Assembly: GCA_018401885.1 (NCBI GenBank) | Contig: JAGYKB010000003.1 | Coordinates: forward strand, 93,646 to 157,645 | DNA from: Gammaproteobacteria bacterium | Lineage (GTDB): Bacteria > Pseudomonadota > Gammaproteobacteria > Pseudomonadales > Pseudohongiellaceae | Length of the DNA stretch: 64,000 nucleotides | Direction of reading: 5' to 3' | Shown: positions 56,085-64,000 of the stretch, piece after piece | How positions within the stretch are numbered: position 1 is the stretch's first letter | How the letters are laid out: every line of letters begins with the position of its first letter | Made by a program: the position numbers and the translations under genes | Notes under the pieces: model-generated | What the model saw: the letters and a program-made list of their open reading frames with translations, nothing else | The model's database searches: none | What the model was told of the DNA's origin: nothing

Positions 56085-57044
56085 ATGCAAGTCCTCTTTC
56101 CCGAAATTAAGCCCTATGCTCGACACGAACTGGGTGTGTCCGACATTCATACACTTTATGTCGACGAAGCAGGAAATGCTGATGGCATCCCTGTGCTTTT
56201 TATTCACGGTGGGCCGGGCGGCGCGTGTGATGCGAGTTCGCGACGATTCTATGATCCGGAGCATTATCGAATAGTCACGTTTGATCAGCGAGGCTGCGGC
56301 CGCTCAACTCCGCATGGCGAGCTCGCCGACAACACAACGCAAGCATTGATCGCTGACATCGAGGCGATCCGAGAATTTCTGGGCGTCGAAAAATGGGTTC
56401 TCTTTGGCGGATCTTGGGGTTCTACACTGAGTCTGCTCTATGCCCAAGCCTATCCAATGCGCGTGCAGGCGATGATTTTACGCGGTATTTTTCTTTGTCG
56501 GCAGCGTGATTTGGATTGGCTTTATAAAGAGGGCGCCTCGCGAGTTTTTCCCGATGCATGGGATACCTTCGTAAACCACATTCCGCAAGACGAGCGCGAT
56601 AATTTGCTCGAGGCTTACAATCGACGACTGCTCGGTGGCGATGAGCTCGCGCGCATGTCGGCAGCAAAACATTGGTCGGCTTGGGAGGCTAACTGCTCCA
56701 AGCTGCGGCCGAGTGCCGAAACTCTTTCCAAATTCACGAAGCCGCATAATGCAATCGCTCTGGCACGTATCGAAACACACTATTTTTTGAACAATGGATT
56801 TGTAAGCGAGAATCAAATTCTGCGGAATATGGTTCCTATACAAAATATCCCCGCGGTTCTCGTCCACGGGCGCTACGACATGGTCTGCCCGCTAGATAAT
56901 GCAACAGAACTACACAAGCATTGGCCAACGTCGGAGCTTCAGATCGTCCGAGAATCAGGCCACTCTGCCTCAGAACCCGGCACTATTGATGCGCTCGTGC
57001 GCGCGACTCAGGCCATGGTTAAACGCCTCAACGATGCGAGTTAA
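56085..57044 (+). CDS. pip: Proline iminopeptidase
   Basis: A 319-residue alpha/beta-hydrolase (family S33) that removes N-terminal proline from peptides in the cytoplasm. Motifs: oxyanion-region HGGPGGACDASSRRF, DQRGCGRSTPHG, nucleophile GGSWGSTLSLLYAQ, Asp in LVHGRYDMVCP and His in ESGHSASEPG. Length and motifs match bacterial Pip. It starts 138 bases after typA with a pair of alternative hairpins between, and dtd follows after 29 bases, an order also found in Pseudomonas (pip-dtd), so the two may be cotranscribed. Confidence 0.94.
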   Translation: MQVLFPEIKPYARHELGVSDIHTLYVDEAGNADGIPVLFIHGGPGGACDASSRRFYDPEHYRIVTFDQRGCGRSTPHGELADNTTQALIADIEAIREFLGVEKWVLFGGSWGSTLSLLYAQAYPMRVQAMILRGIFLCRQRDLDWLYKEGASRVFPDAWDTFVNHIPQDERDNLLEAYNRRLLGGDELARMSAAKHWSAWEANCSKLRPSAETLSKFTKPHNAIALARIETHYFLNNGFVSENQILRNMVPIQNIPAVLVHGRYDMVCPLDNATELHKHWPTSELQIVRESGHSASEPGTIDALVRATQAMVKRLNDAS

Positions 57045-57073
57045 GCCATGATTGCCAGAGGGGGTTGCCGGGA

Positions 57074-57511
57074 ATGATCTGCTTGATCCAAAGAGTCCGT
57101 TCGAGTCAGCTTCATATCAAGGGGTCACTGCATACCGAAATCGGTCAAGGCTTACTTGCACTCGTTGGTATCGAAAAAGAGGACACTGAGGTTACCCTCG
57201 CCAGAATGCTCGATAAACTCTACGCCTATCGCGTATTCTCGGACAGTGAAGGCAAGATGAATTTGAGCGTTAAAGACATCGACGGGCAGGTGCTGTTGGT
57301 GTCGCAGTTCACTTTGGCAGCAGATACCCAAAAGGGTTTGAGGCCTGGCTTTTCAAGTGCCATGCCTCCCTGTCTAGCGCAGCCGCTATTTGAGACTATG
57401 GTGAGTCTTGCGCGTCAGCGTCATAGCAAAACCGAGAGCGGCCTATTTGGCGCCGACATGCAGATATCTCTGCTCAACGATGGGCCTGTCACGTTTATTC
57501 TTCGCGCTTAG
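57074..57511 (+). CDS. dtd: D-aminoacyl-tRNA deacylase Dtd
   Basis: About 145 residues; cleaves D-amino acids from mischarged tRNA. The start MICLIQRVRSSQL, the VSQFTLAADTQKGLRPGFSSAMPP segment (Ser-Gln-Phe-Thr active-site motif) and the Gly-Pro motif NDGPVTFIL near the end are typical. The ATG at 57074 matches the family; a TTG at 57065 is less likely. Its stop overlaps the convergent tatC by four bases. Confidence 0.96.
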   Translation: MICLIQRVRSSQLHIKGSLHTEIGQGLLALVGIEKEDTEVTLARMLDKLYAYRVFSDSEGKMNLSVKDIDGQVLLVSQFTLAADTQKGLRPGFSSAMPPCLAQPLFETMVSLARQRHSKTESGLFGADMQISLLNDGPVTFILRA

Positions 57512-58248
57512 GCCTTAACTTCGCGCTTGCGTGCCAATCGGCCCGCCAGAACTCCCACTTCGAAAAGTCCCCACATTGGGATCGCGAGCATCGACTGCGT
57601 GAAGGGGTCGGGTGGAGTGATTAGCATCGCCACAACAAAACAGCCAACGATGATATACGGACGTTTCGAAGCAAGATCTTCAGGATCCATTATGCCTGCC
57701 CAGATCAGCAAGAATACCGCGACAGGTATTTCAAAAGTTATACCGAATGCCAGAAAAATAGTCAGCGCGAAGCTCAGGAAACTATTGATGTCCGGTGCCA
57801 CTTGGATTCCTTCCGGCGCCACAGCAACAAAAAACGCAAAGACAACGCCAAAGAGCAGGTAGCGCGCGAAGGCTATGCCGCCATAAAAAAGGACAACGCT
57901 AGAAATAAACAGGGGTATGGCAATTGCCTTCTCATTTTTATAGAGCCCTGGCGCGATGAACGACCAGAGCTGAAATAGGATGTAAGGGGCGGCTAGTAAG
58001 AATGCGACATAAAACGTAAGTTTAAACGGCGCGAAAAACGGCGAAGTCGGATCAATCGCGATCATGCTCGTGTTTTCGGGTAGTGCGCTAACGAGGGGCT
58101 CGGCGACATAGCTATAGATATCGGCCGAGAAGGCGAACAGCGCGATAAAGCAGATGACTACCGCAGCAAGGCATTTAAGCAGCCTGTCTCGGAGTTCGAC
58201 CAAGTGATCGATTAAAGTAAGTTCCTGTGCCTGCTCTGCTGAAGACAT
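57508..58248 (-). CDS. tatC: Twin-arginine translocase subunit TatC
   Basis: A 246-residue inner-membrane protein with six helices and the TatC motifs LIDHLVELRDRLLKC, SPFFAPFKLTFYVAFLLAAPYILFQLWSFIAPGLYKNEK and FGITFEIPV. It recognises twin-arginine signal peptides together with TatB. Last gene of hisI-hisE-tatA-tatB-tatC; three bases separate it from tatB. Confidence 0.97.
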   Translation of the reverse strand: MSSAEQAQELTLIDHLVELRDRLLKCLAAVVICFIALFAFSADIYSYVAEPLVSALPENTSMIAIDPTSPFFAPFKLTFYVAFLLAAPYILFQLWSFIAPGLYKNEKAIAIPLFISSVVLFYGGIAFARYLLFGVVFAFFVAVAPEGIQVAPDINSFLSFALTIFLAFGITFEIPVAVFLLIWAGIMDPEDLASKRPYIIVGCFVVAMLITPPDPFTQSMLAIPMWGLFEVGVLAGRLARKREVKA

Positions 58249-58251
58249 CGG

Positions 58252-58812
58252 CTACTCCGCCTGTTCGCGAGCGGTTGGCGACTCTTGAGTTTGCGCGAGC
58301 TTAGGATTCACCCCCTTGCCATAGCTTGGTTTTTTGCGAGGGCTTGCAGTCGCCGACGGCGTTTCCTCGTTTTCCTCCTGGGTGTCGTCATCGCCACTCG
58401 ATTGAACCTGGGCGGTAGAGGCCATGCCGGGCGCAGTCGATTTTTCGGGTGCTATCGAATTGCGTTCCAGATCATTGACCAACTGCGACTCGGTTGCGCT
58501 TGATGCGCCGGGATCGAAAGTGGTGCTAGTGACAAGCGAGTCGACAGATACTTTAGTCTCATCTGCGATCTTTTTGACATGGGCTTTCGCCTGTTCTATC
58601 TCCTCGAGCACCGCCTCGTTATGAAGCTGGCGCTTAATCTCATCGGTGTTGAGCTCGCGCTCGATTTCTGATTTCACCTTGTTGTAGCTTCGGCGGAAGC
58701 GCCCAAGCCAAAGGCTCCCCGTCCGCACGGCGCCCGGCAGTTTGTCTGGGCCGATGACAAGCAGCGCCACGACAAAGACAAGCATAAGTTCCATAGGTGA
58801 GATATTAAACAT
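58252..58812 (-). CDS. tatB: Twin-arginine translocase subunit TatB
   Basis: A 186-residue protein with one N-terminal helix ([20 protein letters not shown]), the amphipathic helix of TatB ([27 protein letters not shown]) and a long variable, Ser/Ala/Glu-rich tail ending [14 protein letters not shown]. It forms the receptor complex with TatC. It lies between tatA and tatC. Confidence 0.94.
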   Translation of the reverse strand: MFNISPMELMLVFVVALLVIGPDKLPGAVRTGSLWLGRFRRSYNKVKSEIERELNTDEIKRQLHNEAVLEEIEQAKAHVKKIADETKVSVDSLVTSTTFDPGASSATESQLVNDLERNSIAPEKSTAPGMASTAQVQSSGDDDTQEENEETPSATASPRKKPSYGKGVNPKLAQTQESPTAREQAE

Positions 58813-58921
58813 CGTTGAGTGCCAAGAAGCCTAGCATGCATGTAAAGATGCACGACGACCGTCGTGCAGCGGGGTAATGCTTCCAGCGTTGTGACTTATC
58901 ACTTCGCCGGTCAGTAAATCG

Positions 58922-59122
58922 CTATTTGGTCTCTTCTTTGGTCTCGTCGGCAGAGACTTTCTCTTGGACGGCAGAGGGCTGTTCATCATCATCTTTGACT
59001 GCCTTCTTGAATCCCTTTAGCGCTCCGCCAAGATCGCTTCCTAGGCTCGCGATCCTCTTAGTGCCAAAAAGGAGTATTACGATGAGCAATACGATGAGTA
59101 ATTGCATTGGTCCGATGGCCAT
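58922..59122 (-). CDS. tatA: Twin-arginine translocase subunit TatA
   Basis: A 66-residue protein with one helix ([19 protein letters not shown]), the [27 protein letters not shown] hinge and amphipathic helix, and a short acidic tail. Multimers of it form the Tat pore. It is preceded by hisE (75 bases) and followed by tatB (109 bases). Confidence 0.96.
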   Translation of the reverse strand: MAIGPMQLLIVLLIVILLFGTKRIASLGSDLGGALKGFKKAVKDDDEQPSAVQEKVSADETKEETK

Positions 59123-59197
59123 GTTGTTCTCCTTAGGGGTGGTCGCTACTCAGCTCTTTAGCCATGGTTTAGTTGAGGCCAAGAACGATACAGCGAG

Positions 59198-59554
59198 TTA
59201 CCCAGGTTTAGATGTCCGGGAGGCCTTTTCGGCCAGTCCCGATAGTGTAAAGCGTTTCCTCAACTCCTCCAACACCTCATCGTGGCCTAGGCCGAGATGA
59301 CTTAGCATGACGAGCGAGTGAAACCACAGGTCAGCAGTTTCGCAGACGAGGTCTTTCTTTAGCGCTGTCGACTCGCGGTCTGCACCTAAATCCTTGGCTG
59401 CAAGAATTGTCTCTGTCGCTTCTTCACCGACCTTCTCCAAAATTTTGTTGAGGCCTTTATGGTGCAGGCTCGCCACGTAAGAGCTTTCTGGGCTGGCTTG
59501 CTTCCGCTGTTCGAGTGTTTCAGCCAACTGATCTAATACATCGCTCATACTCAA
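59198..59554 (-). CDS. hisE: Phosphoribosyl-ATP pyrophosphatase HisE
   Basis: A 118-residue all-helical enzyme (MazG-like fold) that hydrolyses PR-ATP to PR-AMP, step two of histidine synthesis. [45 protein letters not shown] and [18 protein letters not shown] hold the acidic metal ligands. It follows hisI by six bases and acts on the same pathway; the fused HisIE of enterics is split here. Confidence 0.96.
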   Translation of the reverse strand: MSMSDVLDQLAETLEQRKQASPESSYVASLHHKGLNKILEKVGEEATETILAAKDLGADRESTALKKDLVCETADLWFHSLVMLSHLGLGHDEVLEELRKRFTLSGLAEKASRTSKPG

Positions 59555-59560
59555 TCCCAG

Positions 59561-59947
59561 CTATTTCTTGTACATCTGATGTGGGTCTTTCAGGATGGGC
59601 TCGACAGTTTGCCACTCGTCGCCCTCCAAACGGCGATAGAAACAGCTTCGGCGACCAGTGTGACAGGCAATGTCGCCAAGCTGCTCCACGCGATAACATA
59701 CCACGTCTGCATCGCAGTCGAGACGCATTTCGATCAGGCGCTGAACATTTCCTGATTCTTCGCCTTTACGCCAGAGTTTGCTGCGCGATCGCGACCAATA
59801 GATCGCGCGACCTTCCGCTGCCGATGCCGCGACTGCCTCGGCATTAGCCCACGCGACCATCAGCAGTTCGCCAGTCTTGGCGTCCTGCGTAACGATGGGA
59901 ACAAGCCCATCGGGGCCAAAGCGGATCTGATTGATAAACGAAGCCAT
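59561..59947 (-). CDS. hisI: Phosphoribosyl-AMP cyclohydrolase HisI
   Basis: A 128-residue zinc and magnesium enzyme that opens the adenine ring of PR-AMP. Motifs [65 protein letters not shown], the latter carrying the Cys and Asp metal ligands. It precedes hisE and follows ubiB by 17 bases. Confidence 0.97.
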   Translation of the reverse strand: MASFINQIRFGPDGLVPIVTQDAKTGELLMVAWANAEAVAASAAEGRAIYWSRSRSKLWRKGEESGNVQRLIEMRLDCDADVVCYRVEQLGDIACHTGRRSCFYRRLEGDEWQTVEPILKDPHQMYKK

Positions 59948-59964
59948 GACGCTAGTATCCTCTG

Positions 59965-61605
59965 TCAGCGTCTAAAACACAAAAATGCGACGATAAGGAC
60001 AGCGCCAAGTATCGGTAATGAAGGCGCGTTTGCAACTGCCTCGCGCGCGGAGGGACTAGTGCTTGCTAGTGCAGCCGCTGCGATGAGCGCGGCAAGTAAT
60101 CGATCGCTACGACGAGATTGCGCACGTCGCAACGCATCTTTCTCCTGTTGCTCACGCAGGGTCGAGTTTATTGCCGCCAGTTGTTTCCCCTGAGAGCCAG
60201 CGCTGGCGAGAAACTGAGGTAAGTTGGGCAACTCCTCAAGTAGCTCTGGCAGATTGTCTTTTAACTTGCGAAGAAGTGTCATTGGGCTGAGACGCTTGGC
60301 GTTCCATCGCTCCAAAAACGGTAGTGCAGTCTGCCAGAGGTCTAGCTGTGGATACAACTGGCGGCCGAGCCCCTCGACATTGAGTAGCGTCTTCTGCAGC
60401 AATACCAGAGAGGGCTGCACCTGCATGTCGAAGCGGCCGGCGGTCGCAAAAAGCTGCACGAGGATCTGACCGAAGCTTATTTCACTCAGGGGCTTTTCAA
60501 AAATCGGTTCGCACACTGAGCGGATCGCCGATTCGAATTCGTGCACGCGGGTTGTCGGCGGCACCCAGCCACAGGCAACATGCAACTCGGCGACGCGGCG
60601 ATAGTCTTGCTTAAAGATCGCGAGCAAGTTTTTGGCCAGATAATCTTGGTCACTGTCGGTGAGCGAGCCGATAATTGCGCAATCGATCGCAATGTACTTG
60701 GGCATTGAGGTGTCTGTTTTAGAAACAAAAATGTTGCCGGGGTGCATATCCGCATGGAAAAAATTGTGCTCGAAAACCTGAGTAAAAAAGATGTTTACAC
60801 CCGTCTCGGCTAAATGCTTTAGATTAACTCCATGTGCATTCAGATCGTCGATGTTCGCAACAGGAATGCCGTCGATTCGCTCCATTACCAAGAGTTTAGA
60901 GCGCGTATATTCCCAATAGATTTTTGGCACGTAAAGCTCTGTCGAACCGTCGAAATTGCGCCTAAGCTGGGTTGTGTTAGCGGCTTCGGACTGGAGGTTC
61001 AGCTCGTCGAGAATAATTTTTTCATAGTCTGCAATGACCTCGATAGGACGCAGGCGGCGACCAAGCTGTGAGACGCCTTCGATAAGGCGTGCTAGACGTT
61101 TCAGCAGGCGAATATCTGCCTTAACTACGTCCTCGATGCCTGGTCTTACAACTTTTATGATCACGTCACTGCCGTCTAGCAGTGATGCACCGTATACCTG
61201 TGCAATTGAAGCGGACGCGAGCGGTTCGCTATCGATACTTTTGAAAAATTCGTCGGCTGGAGCGCCGAGAGCGGCTGCGACAACGGTCTCAATGGGGGGC
61301 ATAGGGAACGGTGGCACATTGTCTTGCAGTGTTTGTAATTCGTCGGCGAGCTCGGGATCAAGAAAGTCTCGGCGAGTGGAGATCAGCTGTCCAAGCTTTA
61401 TGTAAATGGGCCCCAGTTCCTCAAGTGCCAGTCGTAACCGCATGTTGCGGTCGCCGCCGCGCTGACTCGAAAAAAGGCCAAGCAGGCGGTAAGGAAGTAG
61501 CGCAAGTTTGCACATTACGAGCGAGCGACTCGCGGGCAGAAAGTCCTCTAGTCCGTATTTTGCGGAGACACTGAATATCTTATGTAGGCGAGTGATTGAG
61601 GACAC
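59965..61605 (-). CDS. ubiB: Ubiquinone biosynthesis kinase-like protein UbiB
   Basis: A 546-residue atypical kinase of the ABC1/ADCK family, needed for ubiquinone synthesis, where it is thought to help extract lipid intermediates. The KxGQ motif is in [27 protein letters not shown], followed by [27 protein letters not shown] and the metal-binding [11 protein letters not shown], which has DCA where the usual motif is DCG or DFG. The C-terminus has two hydrophobic segments ([28 protein letters not shown]) as membrane anchors. It lies between ubiJ and hisI. Confidence 0.96.
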   Translation of the reverse strand: MSSITRLHKIFSVSAKYGLEDFLPASRSLVMCKLALLPYRLLGLFSSQRGGDRNMRLRLALEELGPIYIKLGQLISTRRDFLDPELADELQTLQDNVPPFPMPPIETVVAAALGAPADEFFKSIDSEPLASASIAQVYGASLLDGSDVIIKVVRPGIEDVVKADIRLLKRLARLIEGVSQLGRRLRPIEVIADYEKIILDELNLQSEAANTTQLRRNFDGSTELYVPKIYWEYTRSKLLVMERIDGIPVANIDDLNAHGVNLKHLAETGVNIFFTQVFEHNFFHADMHPGNIFVSKTDTSMPKYIAIDCAIIGSLTDSDQDYLAKNLLAIFKQDYRRVAELHVACGWVPPTTRVHEFESAIRSVCEPIFEKPLSEISFGQILVQLFATAGRFDMQVQPSLVLLQKTLLNVEGLGRQLYPQLDLWQTALPFLERWNAKRLSPMTLLRKLKDNLPELLEELPNLPQFLASAGSQGKQLAAINSTLREQQEKDALRRAQSRRSDRLLAALIAAAALASTSPSAREAVANAPSLPILGAVLIVAFLCFRR

Positions 61606-61744
61606 GATGGCTTCGCGCCTTGGCGCTGTCTGTGTGATTTAAAAAGCAAAATCAGAGTGAATGGGTTGAAAGCGCGTAAAGATAGCACCGAAGTGAGGTG
61701 TGAACAATTGGAGTGATTGAGCGCGAGAGGTCGAGTAGGTGGGG

Positions 61745-62431
61745 CTATGCGCCTTCAGCCGAGCGAACCCGCGCCTCAAGTCTATCGATGCGTAGGCGAA
61801 GCGCGTCTATCCTATCCCTTAATTCGTGCACTTCAAATCGGGTGGGAACGAGCTTCGCCTCTTCGACGAGGTAGTCGTCGACCATGTCGGTTAGAGCGGT
61901 GCGAGTTTCTTGTCCCCATTCTTTCGCCTCTTTGTGAACCCGTTCAATTTCGTTACTCGCAACATTGCCGATAAAGGGAGCGAGGTAATCACCCCACCGC
62001 AGATCGAGGCTTGAGGCAAAATGGTAAATCGCCTGAATTAAATTAGCATCGCCACTTATAGTTAGAGCAGGGTTTGATAAAGCGCGTCGCTGCGCGGGCT
62101 GCAGGAGCAGGTCAATGAGTGCCGAGGCGCTACCCTTGAGCACCGCATCAGGGGTTTGCATCAGTGCACTGCTGCTAGCGAGATTGAGTTTTATGGTTTG
62201 GCCGCGAAACACGACACAAACGCTTACACTGCTGAAGGCACTGCCTAACGAGCGATCAGCGCTTAAAACGGACTTAGTACTTTCGGGAGAGCGCGAACCG
62301 AAATCGATCACGACTTCAATGCACTTGCCATCGAACTCTTCAACTCGTCGGGCAGTATGGAGGTCGTGCGCGATAAGCCTATTTAATACAAGCTCGAGGG
62401 GCGAAAGGGCGAGAATGCCGATGAGACTCAT
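61745..62431 (-). CDS. ubiJ: Ubiquinone accessory factor UbiJ (SCP2 domain)
   Basis: A 228-residue protein with an SCP2 lipid-binding domain in the N-terminal half (LELVLNRLIAHDL at the start, ALTISGDANLIQAIYHFASSLDLRWGDYLAPFIGNV in the middle) and a coiled coil at the C-terminus (DRIDALRLRIDRLEARV). UbiJ, with UbiK, organises the soluble Ubi complex. Position between ubiE and ubiB is the standard one. Confidence 0.9.
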   Translation of the reverse strand: MSLIGILALSPLELVLNRLIAHDLHTARRVEEFDGKCIEVVIDFGSRSPESTKSVLSADRSLGSAFSSVSVCVVFRGQTIKLNLASSSALMQTPDAVLKGSASALIDLLLQPAQRRALSNPALTISGDANLIQAIYHFASSLDLRWGDYLAPFIGNVASNEIERVHKEAKEWGQETRTALTDMVDDYLVEEAKLVPTRFEVHELRDRIDALRLRIDRLEARVRSAEGA

Positions 62432-62446
62432 GGCGTTTGAAGCGGC

Positions 62447-63208
62447 TTACGCCGCTTTGAACCCGACGTGAATCGCACAAACGCCGTTCATCAAATTATG
62501 GTATTTGCAGTCGGAAAAGCCTGCTTCCTGCATCATCGCGAGCAGAGTCTCTTGATCGGGATGCATACGAATAGACTCAACAAGGTATTGATAGCTGGCA
62601 GAATCATTGGCGATGACTTTGCCCGCGAGCGGCCAAAGTTTCGAAAACGCATCATAGCCTTTGCGCACGATTTCATTCTGAGGTTTCGAAAATTCGAGTA
62701 CTAGCACACGGCCGCCGGGTTTGAGCACCCTGAGCATTGAGCGCAGTGCGGCGTCTTTGTCTGTGACATTGCGAAGGCCATACGCAATGGTAATGCAGTC
62801 AAAGGTGTCGTCTGCAAATGGGAGAGCCTCGGCATTAACCTGCGCGACGTCGACATTATATTCGGCGCCTTTATCGATAATTCGGTCACGGCCTACGGCG
62901 AGCATGGCCTCATTGATATCGGCGAGAATCACCTGCCCCTCAGCCCCAACGATCGGCGAGAAACGCAGACTAAAATCACCTGTTCCGCCGGCGAGGTCTA
63001 ACACCCTGTGCCCCTTACGAAGCCCACTGAGTTCGATCGTGAAACGCTTCATCAGGCGATGCGTGCCGAGCGACATCAAGTCATTCATGATGTCGTAGCG
63101 CTGAGCGACCGAGCGGAATACTTGCCCGACTCGCTGCTCTTTCTCGGCAACGGGAACGGTCTCGTAACCGAAGTGGGTGGTGTCAGATGCCGAGTTCTTC
63201 TCGTTCAT
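62447..63208 (-). CDS. ubiE: Ubiquinone/menaquinone methyltransferase UbiE
   Basis: A 253-residue class I SAM-dependent C-methyltransferase for the benzoquinol ring. Motifs [40 protein letters not shown] (SAM binding), [40 protein letters not shown] and [17 protein letters not shown]. First gene of ubiE-ubiJ-ubiB; ubiJ follows after 15 bases. Confidence 0.97.
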   Translation of the reverse strand: MNEKNSASDTTHFGYETVPVAEKEQRVGQVFRSVAQRYDIMNDLMSLGTHRLMKRFTIELSGLRKGHRVLDLAGGTGDFSLRFSPIVGAEGQVILADINEAMLAVGRDRIIDKGAEYNVDVAQVNAEALPFADDTFDCITIAYGLRNVTDKDAALRSMLRVLKPGGRVLVLEFSKPQNEIVRKGYDAFSKLWPLAGKVIANDSASYQYLVESIRMHPDQETLLAMMQEAGFSDCKYHNLMNGVCAIHVGFKAA

Positions 63209-63304
63209 GGGCGTCTCTTATCATGTGGCAAATAGTAGTTGTCTGCTCGATCAACGAGAGCATTCTAAACCTTTCGCGAGTGGTAATCATCCGCTAGTCC
63301 TCTG

Positions 63305-63697
63305 TTACGAGGAAGGGACGAACTTGATTACCTGAGTATCGGCGGGCAAAGGTTCACGACTTGCGCCTGCAGCATTGATGCGCGCGGTGTAGTCTTCCCA
63401 GCGGGCGGCTTGATTGGTAGCCAGATCGAAGAGCGTCTCCCAGCTGAAAATTCCAGAATTGTGCCCATCGTCGAAAGTGGGCCTGATCGCGTAATTCCCA
63501 ACCGCCTCAATGGCGCTTATCCCAACATGGCGTTTGCCAACCTGCAAAATTTCTTGTCCGACGCCATGGCCACGCACTTCAGCGGAAGGTGAGTACACAC
63601 GGAGAAGTTCAGCTTCGAGTTGATAAGTCGTGCCATCTTCGTAGCCGAGCTCGAGAACCTTAGATTTTCTGTGCAATTTTATCGTCGTTGGCGTCAT
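63305..63697 (-). CDS. DUF971 domain protein
   Basis: A 130-residue protein with the DUF971 (gamma-butyrobetaine hydroxylase-like N-terminal) fold: TTIKLHRKSKVLELGYEDGTTYQLEAELLRVYSPSAEVRGHG and VGNYAIRPTFDDGHNSGIFSW. The exact function is unsettled; iron-sulfur related roles have been proposed for members. It lies 48 bases after hslU, an order known from Pseudomonas. Confidence 0.88.
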   Translation of the reverse strand: MTPTTIKLHRKSKVLELGYEDGTTYQLEAELLRVYSPSAEVRGHGVGQEILQVGKRHVGISAIEAVGNYAIRPTFDDGHNSGIFSWETLFDLATNQAARWEDYTARINAAGASREPLPADTQVIKFVPSS

Positions 63698-63745
63698 CGT
63701 AAGTGGTCCTCGTTGTATCTTCTGGTAAGGGCATGCCAGCTTAAC

Positions 63746-64000
63746 TTAGAGGATATAGCGGCTGAGGTCTTCGTCTTTGGCCAGCTCGTCTAGCTGCCCT
63801 AGCACGAATTCTCGGTCAATCACGACTCGTCCCTTGCCAACAGCTAGGTCAGACGCAGAGAAAGAGGTTTCCTCTAACAATCGCTCCATGACGGTGTGCA
63901 GGCGACGCGCGCCTATATTTTCTGTGCGCTCGTTTACCTGCCATGCGGTTTCGGCAATGGTACGGATACCGTCTTGGGTAAACTCTAGGTCGAGCCCCTC
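63746..64000 (-). CDS. hslU: ATP-dependent protease ATPase subunit HslU, C-terminal end (partial)
   Basis: The last 84 residues of HslU are visible up to the right edge; the gene continues outside the window. The C-terminal helical domain ([38 protein letters not shown]) and the very end DLSRYIL, which docks into HslV, are diagnostic. HslU unfolds substrates for the HslV peptidase in the cytoplasm. Confidence 0.97.
   Translation of the reverse strand, partial: EGLDLEFTQDGIRTIAETAWQVNERTENIGARRLHTVMERLLEETSFSASDLAVGKGRVVIDREFVLGQLDELAKDEDLSRYIL

Overview
The window looks like a chromosomal segment of a marine-type gammaproteobacterium. Housekeeping genes follow the order I remember from the Pseudomonas aeruginosa region around hslVU, tatABC, typA, ntrBC, secB, gpmI, hisFAHB and mutY: hslU-DUF971-ubiE-ubiJ-ubiB-hisI-hisE-tatABC, dtd, pip, typA, glnA-ntrBC, trmL, secB, rhodanese, gpmI-envC-ctpA, hisF-A-H-B, asmA-mutY-yggX. 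Into this backbone are set a complete-looking MSHA type IV pilus locus (35.5-49.6 kb), a giant surface-protein gene and metal/anion transport genes. The species cannot be named from the sequence alone.

Left end (0-5.3 kb): the tail of a heavy-metal RND pump with a DUF3240 gene, an OprO/OprP-type porin behind a good PhoB box, a DUF2805 gene, a SulP anion transporter whose STAS domain seems to have lost its core, and an exported PqqB-like metallo-beta-lactamase-fold protein.

5.6-19.4 kb: an 11.2 kb gene for an MshQ-like protein of about 3,700 residues, interrupted by a run of eight C near its 5' end, then a convergent OprC-type TonB-dependent copper receptor whose upstream region holds two copies of a palindrome.

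19.4-22.3 kb: an AT-rich accessory patch with an Asp/Asn-repeat protein, a broken methyltransferase gene and two small overlapping membrane-protein genes. It ends at the 3' side of a tRNA-Phe.

22.5-35.3 kb: asmA-mutY-yggX on the minus strand, hisBHAF on the plus strand, then gpmI-envC-ctpA (minus), yibN-like rhodanese and secB (plus), and trmL (minus).

35.5-49.6 kb: mshI, a PilN-like gene, mshJ, mshK, mshL, mshM, mshN, mshE, mshG, mshF-like, mshA-like, mshC, mshD, mshO, mshP, mostly overlapping or closely spaced. The secretin gene mshL is shattered by many small frameshifts while its neighbours are intact, and mshQ is absent here; the giant gene at 5.6 kb carries the MshQ C-terminal module instead.

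49.6-53.8 kb: ntrC and ntrB behind a sigma-54 type promoter and an NtrC box, and glnA, which encodes a short GSII-type glutamine synthetase with its own NtrC box. Together they read as a nitrogen-control unit. 54-64 kb: typA, pip and dtd (plus), then tatCBA, hisE, hisI, ubiB, ubiJ, ubiE, a DUF971 gene and the end of hslU (minus).

The points most worth following are the C8 tract in the giant adhesin-like gene, the dense local frameshifts in mshL, the heptamer repeat before the pilin gene, the regulatory palindromes before oprC, the alternative hairpins between typA and pip, and the STAS deletion in SulP.
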